64,000 bases of DNA from Streptomyces sp. NBC_00442 (lineage in GTDB: Bacteria; Actinomycetota; Actinomycetes; Streptomycetales; Streptomycetaceae). Shown piece by piece: positions 34,988-42,583 of the stretch. The stretch lies in the NCBI RefSeq assembly GCF_036014195.1, contig NZ_CP107918.1, positions 1,922,001 to 1,986,000 of the forward strand. Direction: 5' to 3'. The notes beneath the pieces were generated by a model. That model was not told where the DNA came from, did no database searches, and saw only the letters and a list, made by a program, of their open reading frames with translations. The first letter of the stretch is position 1, and each line of letters opens with the position of its first letter. A program made the translations under genes and the position numbers.

Positions 34988-35779
34988 TCATTCCCACCGG
35001 AACCAGCGGGTCGCGGCCGCCGAGAGGAGCACCGTCCACAGGGCGAGGACGCCGAGGTGGTCCCAGCCGGGCCAGTGGCCGGCGGCGGCCCCGGTGAGGG
35101 CCTGGGCGGCGGCGCCGAAGGGCAGCAGTTCCACGATGCGGCCCAGCGTGTCGGGCATGGCCTGGACGGGCAGCCAGACACCCGCGCTGAACATCATCGG
35201 GAAGAACACCGCGGAGCCGATGGCGTTGGCGACCTTGGAGGTGCGCGAGAGCGCGGAGATCAGGGCGCCGAGGGCGAGCGCGCTCAGGACGGCCAGCAGC
35301 AGCGCGAGGGCGTATCCGAACAGCTGGTGCGGGAGCGCCACGCCGAAGACGAGCCGGCCGACGGTCAGGGAGAGGGCGGCGGAGATCAGGGCGGCCGCGC
35401 CGTGCAGGCCCACCTGCGCGCCGAGCACGGCGGAGGGGCGCACGGGAGTGGCCGACATCCGGCGCAGGATGCCGCGCTCGCGGTATCCGGTGATGACGGG
35501 CGGCATGGCCTGAAGCCCGGCCATGATCATGGAGAGGAGGACGGCGACGGGGACGTAGGCGTCGACGAAGCGGATGCCGCCGAGTGCCTTGTCCGGGTCG
35601 CGAAAGCCGGGGATCGAGCCGAGCACCACCAGGAGGACGGTCGGGAAGACCATGATCCAGAAGAGTCCGGCGGGCTCCCGGCGGAAGAGCGTGGCCTCGG
35701 TCCTCAGTACGGCGACGGCGGCCGGGCGGGAGGCGCGGGCGGCGCGGTTCGGGCGCGGCGGGGTGAGGGTGCTGGTCAT
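34988..35779 (-). CDS. ABC-2 type exporter permease
   Basis: A 263-residue inner-membrane permease of the ABC-2 family, paired with the ATPase gene that overlaps its start (ATGA). It has six membrane spans: after the amphipathic N-terminus come FWIMVFPTVLLVVLGSIPGF, ARILS-like and VAVLLSMIMAGLQAM, LISAALSLTVGRLVF, LFGYALALLLAVLSALALGA, FFPMMFSAGVWLPVQAMP and the last span at LGVLALWTVLLSAAA. The coupling helix segment is TGYRERGILRRMSATPV. The substrate is unknown, possibly lipid, antibiotic or peptide. Two-component genes follow. Confidence 0.93.
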   Translation of the reverse strand: MTSTLTPPRPNRAARASRPAAVAVLRTEATLFRREPAGLFWIMVFPTVLLVVLGSIPGFRDPDKALGGIRFVDAYVPVAVLLSMIMAGLQAMPPVITGYRERGILRRMSATPVRPSAVLGAQVGLHGAAALISAALSLTVGRLVFGVALPHQLFGYALALLLAVLSALALGALISALSRTSKVANAIGSAVFFPMMFSAGVWLPVQAMPDTLGRIVELLPFGAAAQALTGAAAGHWPGWDHLGVLALWTVLLSAAATRWFRWE

Positions 35780-36678
35780 GCCGAGGCCTCCGTCAGGTCC
35801 AGGAACGCGTCGTCGAGGGTCGCCTCGGAGACACGGAGTTGGTGGGCGGTGATGTGGTGCCGGGCGAGCAGGGTGATCACGGCGTTCACGGTCTCGTCGG
35901 TGCCGTGGATGGTCACCCGGCCGTGCTTCTCCTCCACGGCGGCGGCCTGCGGCAGCCCGCCGAGCGCCAGGTCGTCGAGGGGGGCCGAGGGGGTGAACGA
36001 GATGACGGTGGACCCCGCCGCCCGCCGGATCAGGCCGGAGGGGGTGTCCAGGGCGGCGATCCGCCCCTTGTCGATGACGGCGACGCGGTCGCAGAGGCGC
36101 TGGGCCTCCTCCATGAAGTGGGTGACGAGCAGGACGGTGACCCCGCCGGCGCGCACGTCCTCGATCAGCTTCCACGTGTCGCGGCGGGCCCGCGGGTCCA
36201 GACCCGTGGTGAGTTCGTCGAGCACCACCACCCGCGGGCTGCCGATGAGGGCGAGCGCGATGGACAGGCGCTGCTTCTGTCCGCCGGACAGCTTCGCGAA
36301 GCGGGTGGTCAGCTTCTCGGCGAGCCCGAGGCGCTCGGCGAGCGGACGCCAGTCGGCCGGGTTCGGGTAGAAGGCGGCGTACAGCTCCAGCGCCTCCCGC
36401 ACGGTGAGCTTGGGCTGGAGCTCGCTCTCCTGGAGCTGCGCGCCCAGGACGCGGGTCACCTCGTCGTGGTCGGCGACCGGGTCGTACCCGGCCACCCGGA
36501 TCGTTCCGGCGTCCGGGACGCGCAGCCCCTCGATGCACTCGACGGTGGTGGTCTTGCCCGCGCCGTTGGGGCCGAGGATCCCGAAGATCTCGCCCTCCTC
36601 CACGGTGAAGCTGACGCCGTCCACAGCGGGCCTGCGGCCGTACGCCTTGCGCACCGCGTTGACTTCGATGATTGCCAT
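35776..36678 (-). CDS. ABC exporter ATPase (DrrA-like)
   Basis: The 300-residue nucleotide-binding subunit for the ABC-2 permease. Motifs: Walker A GPNGAGKTT, Q-loop LQESELQPKLTVREALELYA, signature LSGGQKQRLS, Walker B VVVLDELTTGLDP, H-loop LLVTHFMEEA. The C-terminal extension after residue 220 (TVISFTPSAPLDD ... ATLDDAFLDLTEASA) matches the DUF4162-type tail of drug exporters. In Walker B the residue after the Asp is Glu, so it should be active. It is the first gene of the ABC-kinase-regulator unit, and a perfect 16-bp palindrome lies 60 bp upstream. Confidence 0.93.
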   Translation of the reverse strand: MAIIEVNAVRKAYGRRPAVDGVSFTVEEGEIFGILGPNGAGKTTTVECIEGLRVPDAGTIRVAGYDPVADHDEVTRVLGAQLQESELQPKLTVREALELYAAFYPNPADWRPLAERLGLAEKLTTRFAKLSGGQKQRLSIALALIGSPRVVVLDELTTGLDPRARRDTWKLIEDVRAGGVTVLLVTHFMEEAQRLCDRVAVIDKGRIAALDTPSGLIRRAAGSTVISFTPSAPLDDLALGGLPQAAAVEEKHGRVTIHGTDETVNAVITLLARHHITAHQLRVSEATLDDAFLDLTEASA

Positions 36679-36737
36679 GCCTTGAGAATCCCGGCCGGCG
36701 GGGGTCGGCCGCATCGCCCATCGCGCTCGACACCGCA

Positions 36738-36753
36738 TCAACCGATCGGTTGA
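36738..36753. promoter_or_regulatory. Perfect 16-bp palindrome in divergent promoter region
   Basis: TCAACCGA-TCGGTTGA is a perfect dyad between the divergent ABC-2 exporter operon (start 36678, minus) and the heterodimeric ABC exporter genes (start 36863, plus), 60 bp and 110 bp away respectively. This size and symmetry are typical of a TetR-family operator. No TetR gene is next to it in this window. Confidence 0.6.
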
Positions 36754-36862
36754 CGGGCCCTACGACCTCGCGGCGCGCGAGCGGTCCTAGGACCAGGGGA
36801 CCAGCGGGACCCGGTCGAAACTCAGTGGGCACTGTCGGTGCCCGTCCGTAGGCTCGGCTCTG

Positions 36863-38785
36863 ATGTCCGAAACACATGCAGCCTCCAAGAACCCGTCGGC
36901 CACGCGCTCGCTCCTGCGCCTGTGGCCATACGTCCGACCCGTGCGAACGCGCCTGTTGAGCGCGGCATTTGTCGCGATCGTCGCCTCCTGTCTCGGTCTG
37001 GTGATCCCGCTCGTCCTGAAGTGGATCGTCGACGGGCCGGTCGCCGAGCACGACCCCGGCGGGGTGTGGCTCGGCGCGCTGTACCTGCTGCTGCTCGGGC
37101 TCGTCGAGGCGGCGCTCTTCGGGTTCCGGCGCTGGCTCGTGGCGCGGCCGCTGGCACGGGTCGAGGCGGACATGCGGGCCGATCTGTACCGGCACGTCCA
37201 GCGCCTGCCGGTCTCCTTCCACGACCGGTGGGCGTCCGGCCAGCTCCTGTCGCGCGGCACCACGGACCTCATGCTGCTGCGGATGTTCCTGGCGTTCCCG
37301 CTGACCTTCCTCGTGGTCAACGCGGTGACGATCCTCGCCGGGTTCGCGATCCTGCTGTCACAGCAGTGGAGCCTCGGCCTCGTGCTGCTCGTGCCGGTGA
37401 TCCCGCTGGTGGTGATCTGCTCGCTCTTCGAGACCCGCTACTCGCTGGTCGCCCGCAGGGCCCAGGATCAGGTGGGCGATCTGACGACGGTCGTCGAGGA
37501 GAGCGTGCTCGGCATCCGCATCATCAAGGGGTTCGGCCGGCACCGCAGCCAGGCGGTGGCCTTCCGCGACCTCGCGGGGCGGCTGCGCGGCACCGAACTC
37601 GCCAAGGCGCGGCTGCTCGCCGGGATCTGGGGCCTGATCACCACCATCCCCGAACTGGCCATCGGCGCGGCGCTGGTGCTCGGCACGGTGCAGGTGGCCG
37701 ACGGAGGCCTGTCGGCGGGCACCCTGGTGGCGTTCCTGTCCACGGCGCTGGCCCTGCGGTGGCCGGTGGAGTCGATCGGGTTCCTGCTGGCGATGAGCCA
37801 GGAGTCCGCGACGGCGACGGCGCGGTTCTTCGAGGCGATGGACGCCCCGGAGGAGGCGGAGGCGCCGGGCGCCTCCACGAGCCACCCCTCCGGCGAGCTG
37901 CCCCCGGACCCCCGCTCCTCAAACGCCGGAGGGGCTGAATGGGACGCGTCCAGCGCCGAGTCGGGACCCCTCGTCGCCGGCCGGGCGACCGGCGCCCCAG
38001 CCGCACCCGGAGCGCGCGACGCCGATCGAACGGCCGGCATCCGGTTCGAAGGGGTCACCTTTCGCTACCCGGACGCCGCCGAGGGCAGCCCGCCCGTGCT
38101 TGACCGTATCGATCTGCACATCCGGCCCGGCGAGACCATGGCCCTGGTCGGCGGGACCGGGTCCGGCAAGACCACGCTCACCGCGCTCGTGCCGCGGCTC
38201 TACGACGTCAGCGGCGGGCGTATCACGCTCGACGGGCAGGACATCGCCGCGATGTCCCGGGACCGGCTGCGCGGGCTCGTCTCCATGGCGTTCGAGGAGC
38301 CCACGCTGTTCTCGGCGACGGTCGGTGACAACGTCCTGATGGGCGGCGGGAGTGCGCGGGACCTGGAGCGGGCCCTGGAGATCGCGCAGGCGCAGTTCGT
38401 GGCGCGGCTGCCGCAGGGCGTGGACACCCAGGTCGGCGAGCAGGGCCTCAGCCTGTCGGGCGGGCAGCGCCAGCGGCTCGCGCTCGCGCGGGCCGTCGTG
38501 GGACGGCCGAGGTTCCTCGTCCTCGACGACCCGCTCTCCGCCCTCGACGTGCACACGGAAGCGCTGGTCGAGGCGGCGCTGCGGCGGGTGCTCCAGGACA
38601 CCACCGCGCTCGTCGTCGCGCACCGTCCCTCGACGGTGATGCTCGCCGACCGGGTGGCGCTCCTGTCGGACGGCCGGATCGAGGCCGTCGGCACGCACCA
38701 GGAACTGTTGCGCACCAACGCCGCGTACGCCTGGCTGATGTCGGGCGCCGATGACCACAAGGACGAGCGGGAGGACGGGCGATGA
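36863..38785 (+). CDS. Heterodimeric ABC exporter half-transporter A (degenerate site)
   Basis: A 640-residue half-transporter: six membrane spans in residues 30-310 followed by an NBD. The NBD has Walker A VGGTGSGKTT (about residue 430) and signature LSLSGGQRQR. Walker B is FLVLDDPLSALD, so Asp556 replaces the catalytic Glu. It pairs with the next gene, and its ATP site would be the non-hydrolysing one, as in TM287/TM288 or BmrCD. A 55-residue low-complexity linker between membrane and NBD parts (about residues 333-390) is longer than usual and contains an inserted repeat element (37885-37934). The ATG at 36863 lies in the divergent region; the 3' end overlaps the next gene by ATGA. Confidence 0.93.
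   Translation: MSETHAASKNPSATRSLLRLWPYVRPVRTRLLSAAFVAIVASCLGLVIPLVLKWIVDGPVAEHDPGGVWLGALYLLLLGLVEAALFGFRRWLVARPLARVEADMRADLYRHVQRLPVSFHDRWASGQLLSRGTTDLMLLRMFLAFPLTFLVVNAVTILAGFAILLSQQWSLGLVLLVPVIPLVVICSLFETRYSLVARRAQDQVGDLTTVVEESVLGIRIIKGFGRHRSQAVAFRDLAGRLRGTELAKARLLAGIWGLITTIPELAIGAALVLGTVQVADGGLSAGTLVAFLSTALALRWPVESIGFLLAMSQESATATARFFEAMDAPEEAEAPGASTSHPSGELPPDPRSSNAGGAEWDASSAESGPLVAGRATGAPAAPGARDADRTAGIRFEGVTFRYPDAAEGSPPVLDRIDLHIRPGETMALVGGTGSGKTTLTALVPRLYDVSGGRITLDGQDIAAMSRDRLRGLVSMAFEEPTLFSATVGDNVLMGGGSARDLERALEIAQAQFVARLPQGVDTQVGEQGLSLSGGQRQRLALARAVVGRPRFLVLDDPLSALDVHTEALVEAALRRVLQDTTALVVAHRPSTVMLADRVALLSDGRIEAVGTHQELLRTNAAYAWLMSGADDHKDEREDGR
37885..37934 (+). repeat. Palindromic Streptomyces-type repeat element within coding sequence
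   Basis: CCCCTCCGGCG (37885-37895) and CGCCGGAGGGG (37924-37934) are perfect 11-bp inverted arms around ccgctcctcaaa. The sequence cgctcctcaaacgccggagg is, from memory, a very common intergenic repeat in Streptomyces genomes. Here it lies in frame in the linker of the ABC half-transporter, encoding PSGELPPDPRSSNAGGA, so an element normally found between genes appears to be read through as protein. Confidence 0.7.
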
Positions 38786-40671
38786 CCACCACGGTCGGGG
38801 AGAAGACGGCCACCGGCACACAGCCGGAGGCCGAGCCGGACGCGCACGTCGATCCGTTCGACCGGGACGAGCTGCCGGCGCCGCCGGGTGCGACCGGCGC
38901 GCTGTTGCGGTCCCTGCTGCGGCCGCTGCGCGGGCGCGTGGTGCTCGCGACGCTGATGCTGGTGGTGCAGCAGGCCGCCGCGCAGGCCGGCCCGCTGCTC
39001 GTCGCGTACGCCATCGACCGGGGCGTGCCGGCGTTCCGGGCGCACGACTACGGGCCGCTCGTCGCCGTGGGCGTCGGGTACCTGGTGTGCGCGCTGGGCT
39101 CCGGGGTCTTCCAGTACGCCTTCGTCCGGGCGGCCGCACGGGTCAACCAGGACGTCCTGCTCGACCTGCGCGGCCGGATATTCCGCCACGCCCAGGCGCT
39201 GAGCGTGGACTTCCACGAGCGCTACACCTCGGGCCGGCTGATCTCGCGCTCCACCACGGACGTCGAGTCGTTGCGCGAACTGCTCAGCGAGGGACTCCAG
39301 GAGCTGATCGGGGTGGTCCTCTCCTCGGTCTACATCTGCGCGATGCTGCTCTGGCTGGACTGGGGCATCGGCGCGCTCGCCGTCGCCTCCTACGTTCCGC
39401 TGCACTTCCTGATCCGGTCCTACCAGCGCCGGGCCGGCGCGATCTACGGCGCGAGGTCCACGGCGATCGCCGCGGTGATCGTCAAGTTCGCGGAGACCCT
39501 CAACGGGATCCGGCCGGTGCAGGCGTTCCGGCGCGAGCGCGCCAACGACGCGGAGTTCCAGGAGCTGAACCGGCGCCACGAGCGCAGGAACGGCGACGCG
39601 CTCCTGGAGATGGCGCGCTATGTGGTGGGCTCCCGGCTCGTCGCCAACACCGCGGTCGCGGCGATGGTGCTGTGGGGTGCGACGCGGGTCGCGGACGGCA
39701 CTCTGGCCCTGGGCGTGCTGGCCGCCGCGGTCCTGTACCTGCGCCGCCTCTACGACCCCATCGACCGGCTCGGCATGTTCCTCAACTCCTACCAGTCGGC
39801 CGCCGCGTCCCTGGAGAAGGTGGCCGGCCTGCTCGCCCAGGTCCCGTCCGTGCCGGAGCCGGCCGAGCCGACGCCATTGCCGGAGCCCGCCGGCGAACTC
39901 CCGGGCCGGCGCGTCGATTTCGAGCAGGTCAGCTTCGCGTACCGGACCGGGGGCGAGGTGCTGCCCCGGTTCGATCTGACCATCCCCGCCGGCCAGACGG
40001 TGGCCGTGGTCGGGTCGACGGGCGCGGGCAAGTCCACCCTCGCCAAGCTCCTGGCCCGCTTCTACGACCCCTCCCCCGCGGCCGGCCCCGAGCACGGCGG
40101 GGCGCCGGCGGGCCGCGTGCTGCTCGACGGCACGGATCTGCGCGAGCTGTCCGTACGGGATCTGCGGCGCGGGGTCGTCATGGTCACCCAGGAGGCGTTC
40201 CTGTTCTCCGGCACGGTCGCGGAGAACATCGCGATCGGCCGCCCGGACGCCACCCGCGAGGACATCGAGCGGGCCGCGCGGCAGATCGGCGCGCACGACT
40301 TCATCGCGAGCCTGCCGGACGGGTACGACACGGACGTACGCAAGCGGGGCGGCCGGATCTCCGCGGGCCAGCGCCAACTGGTCGCCTTCGCACGGGCGTT
40401 GCTCGCCGACCCGGCGGTGCTGATCCTCGACGAGGCAACCAGTTCCCTCGACGTCCCGGGCGAGCGCGCGGTGCAGCGCGCCATGCTGACGGTCCTGAAC
40501 GGGCGTACCGCGGTGGTCATCGCGCACCGCCTGTCCACGGTCGAGATCGCGGACCGGGTCCTGGTGATGGAGCACGGCCGCATCGTCGAGGACGGCTCCC
40601 CCGCCGACCTGATCGCCGGCACGGGCCGCTTCGCCGATCTGCACCGGGCGTGGCGGGACAGTCTGGCCTGA
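38782..40671 (+). CDS. Heterodimeric ABC exporter half-transporter B (catalytic Glu present)
   Basis: A 629-residue partner of the previous half-transporter, with six membrane spans (about residues 45-320) and an NBD. Walker A is VGSTGAGKST, Walker B is VLILDEATSSLD with the catalytic Glu, and the H-loop is VVIAHRLSTVE. The signature is RISAGQRQLVAFARA instead of LSGGQ. A standard Glu combined with a degraded signature is exactly the complement of subunit A, so one canonical and one degenerate ATP site form in the heterodimer. The substrate is unknown; drug, lipid or siderophore export are common for the type. The start overlaps subunit A by 4 bp. Confidence 0.94.
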   Translation: MTTTVGEKTATGTQPEAEPDAHVDPFDRDELPAPPGATGALLRSLLRPLRGRVVLATLMLVVQQAAAQAGPLLVAYAIDRGVPAFRAHDYGPLVAVGVGYLVCALGSGVFQYAFVRAAARVNQDVLLDLRGRIFRHAQALSVDFHERYTSGRLISRSTTDVESLRELLSEGLQELIGVVLSSVYICAMLLWLDWGIGALAVASYVPLHFLIRSYQRRAGAIYGARSTAIAAVIVKFAETLNGIRPVQAFRRERANDAEFQELNRRHERRNGDALLEMARYVVGSRLVANTAVAAMVLWGATRVADGTLALGVLAAAVLYLRRLYDPIDRLGMFLNSYQSAAASLEKVAGLLAQVPSVPEPAEPTPLPEPAGELPGRRVDFEQVSFAYRTGGEVLPRFDLTIPAGQTVAVVGSTGAGKSTLAKLLARFYDPSPAAGPEHGGAPAGRVLLDGTDLRELSVRDLRRGVVMVTQEAFLFSGTVAENIAIGRPDATREDIERAARQIGAHDFIASLPDGYDTDVRKRGGRISAGQRQLVAFARALLADPAVLILDEATSSLDVPGERAVQRAMLTVLNGRTAVVIAHRLSTVEIADRVLVMEHGRIVEDGSPADLIAGTGRFADLHRAWRDSLA

Positions 40672-40739
40672 GCGCGCGGCGCCGCCCCTTCGCCCCACCT
40701 GCCGCCGCCCCGCCCGGGACGGGTTCGTAGGATCGGGGG

Positions 40740-41891
40740 GTGGCAACGGCAACGGGGATCGGCTGGGCGGCGCCGACGGAGACGGAATGGCTGCTGCACA
40801 GCGCGGGGCTGCGCGGCGACACCGAGGCGCAGCTGCGGGTGCTCGCCCGCGAGGTGCTCTACATCGCCGCGCCGAAGGCCGAGGTCGACGCGCGGCCCGA
40901 CCGGGTCCGCTGGCCCGCCCACCGGGACGCGGCGGGGCGGCCCTGCAAAGCGGTGTTCACCCGGGGCATGCTGCCGCCGTGGCACCCGGACTGGGTGTTC
41001 CACGGCGTCTCGCTCGGATGGATCGCCGATTCGGGCCTGCTCGGCGGGCGGACGCTGCTCGCCGTCAACGCGGGCACCCCGGCCCAGTTGTTCCTGCCGA
41101 CGGGCGCCGAGCAGCTGGCCCGGTGGCGCCGGCTCCACGCGGAGGCCGAGCGCCCGGAGCGGCTGACCGGGCTGCGGCACGGGCCGCTGCACGGGCCGCT
41201 CGCCTACGGCCTCGCCTGTGGCGCGCATCTCGCGGTCACCCATGACGTGCCGTGGAACGAGGTGGGCTCCCTCTACCAGGAGTACACCGCCGAGCTGCGG
41301 ATGCTGCGCGACTCCTGGGGCATCACGGACCGTGCGGGCTGGCGTCAGCAGGTGGACGCCCTGCTGGACGCGCGCAACAGCCCCGCCGAGCCGGACTTCG
41401 TGCTGCGCGTGCGCGAGGAGCTGCGGGCCGGTCTTGACGAGGCGCCGCCGGCCGAGCTGTGGCGCGAGACGGCCGCCGGGCACGCCCAGGACATCGGGGT
41501 GGGCCACGCCGCCGTCCGGGACATCGAGGAGCTGGTGCGGCGCATCCTCCGCTACGAGGCCCGGTTCCGGGCGGACGGACTGCTCCCGCCGGACGGCCGG
41601 GTCACCACGGCCGTCGCCTACGACTACGGGCGCGCGGTGAACCTGGCGCGCTGGGGGCTCTCGGCCCGGTACTGCACGCCGCACGAGGCGGAGCAGGTGA
41701 TCGTGCACGCGGGGGCCCTGAGCAAGGCGGCCCACCGCTCGTGGGAGGAGTTCTCCGCGGGGTACGCGCTCGGGCGGGTGCTGCGCTTCGACGAGGAGTC
41801 GTACGGCAGCTTCTACCAGCAGAACGTGAGCGCCCACCGGATCCTCACCGGGCACGAGGGCAGCCCCTGGCGCAACATCCCCTGGCGCTGA
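40740..41891 (+). CDS. DUF1266 family protein
   Basis: A 383-residue cytosolic protein. The C-terminal third has the DUF1266 pattern: VAYDYGRAVNLARWGLSARY with CTPHEAEQVI, then SWEEFSAGYALGRVL. An N-terminal segment (WVFHGVSLGWIADSGLLGGR, LLAVNAGTPAQLFLP) is typical of actinobacterial members. The function is unknown. A GTG at 40740 was taken because the upstream sequence is GC-rich spacer (gtaggatcgg). The 3' end is 31 bp from the convergent DinB gene, with no terminator between. Confidence 0.7.
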   Translation: MATATGIGWAAPTETEWLLHSAGLRGDTEAQLRVLAREVLYIAAPKAEVDARPDRVRWPAHRDAAGRPCKAVFTRGMLPPWHPDWVFHGVSLGWIADSGLLGGRTLLAVNAGTPAQLFLPTGAEQLARWRRLHAEAERPERLTGLRHGPLHGPLAYGLACGAHLAVTHDVPWNEVGSLYQEYTAELRMLRDSWGITDRAGWRQQVDALLDARNSPAEPDFVLRVREELRAGLDEAPPAELWRETAAGHAQDIGVGHAAVRDIEELVRRILRYEARFRADGLLPPDGRVTTAVAYDYGRAVNLARWGLSARYCTPHEAEQVIVHAGALSKAAHRSWEEFSAGYALGRVLRFDEESYGSFYQQNVSAHRILTGHEGSPWRNIPWR

Positions 41892-41922
41892 GCGGGGCGG
41901 GGGCGGTTCGGGCGGGGGCGGT

Positions 41923-42429
41923 TCAGGCGCCGACGGTTCCGTCGATGCCCTCGCGCAGGAGGTCGGCGTGGCCGTTGTGGCGGCCGTACTCAAGGATCAT
42001 GTGCAGCATCACCATGCGCAGCGACACCTCCTCGCCCCAGCGCGGCTGAAGGCCCGAAAGGTCGAGTGACGCGGCCTCCCGCTCGACCCGCCGGGAGTGC
42101 TCGACCTCGGCCTCCCACGCGGCGAACGCCTCGGAACGGGTCGCGCCTTCGGTGTCGTACGCGGCCTGGAAGTCGATCTCGTCCGACCACACCATGGGGA
42201 TGTCGTGATCCTCGAACACCCGGCGGAACCAGGTCCGTTCGACCTCGGCCATGTGCCGCACGAGGCCGAGCAGCGTGAGCGTGGAGGTCGGCATCGAGCG
42301 CCGCCGCAGCTCCTCGTCGCCGAGCCCCGCGCACTTCATGGCGAGCGTCGCTCGGTGGTAGTCGAGGAAGGCGCGGAGGGTTTCGCGTTCCGGGGCGTGG
42401 TGGGGCGGGCCTATGCGGTCGTCGTTCAC
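41923..42429 (-). CDS. DinB/DUF664-family protein
   Basis: A 168-residue four-helix-bundle protein of the DinB/DUF664 type, which often binds a divalent metal and may be a thiol-dependent (mycothiol) transferase. Metal-ligand-type His residues lie in RAFLDYHRATL, LGLVRHMAEVERTWF and LHMILEYGRHNGHADLLRE. The GTG start at 42429 has AGGAG 8 nt upstream; longer frames begin within the inverted-repeat spacer and are rejected. Next to an MFS exporter and its regulator, it could take part in detoxification (inference). Confidence 0.82.
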   Translation of the reverse strand: MNDDRIGPPHHAPERETLRAFLDYHRATLAMKCAGLGDEELRRRSMPTSTLTLLGLVRHMAEVERTWFRRVFEDHDIPMVWSDEIDFQAAYDTEGATRSEAFAAWEAEVEHSRRVEREAASLDLSGLQPRWGEEVSLRMVMLHMILEYGRHNGHADLLREGIDGTVGA

Positions 42430-42484
42430 CGGGGTGGCTCCTGGCTCGGGGATTGGGGCGGCCCGCACAGTACCCCGACCAACC

Positions 42485-42576
42485 TTCGCGCAGTTCCCCG
42501 CGCCCCCAATCCCCGCAGCGAACCCAAACCCACACCCAACCACCCGCCCCCCAAGCGGCGCGGGGAACCGCGCGAA
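42485..42576. repeat. 92-bp inverted-repeat element (Streptomyces-type)
   Basis: TTCGCGCAGTTCCCCGCGCC (42485-42504) and GGCGCGGGGAACCGCGCGAA (42557-42576) are 20-bp inverted arms with one mismatch around 52 bp of C/A-rich sequence (ccccaatccccgcagcgaac...). The arm sequence is, from memory, a repeated palindromic unit common in Streptomyces intergenic regions. It lies between the MFS stop (42584) and the DinB gene start (42429); it could act as a terminator for the MFS transcript. Confidence 0.7.
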
Positions 42577-42583
42577 GCCCGGC

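Noticed and set aside
41895..41924. Two 15-bp gggcgggggcggttc copies near the DUF1266 stop
   Set aside because: Short GC-rich duplication at a convergent junction; low complexity makes chance likely and no function is implied.
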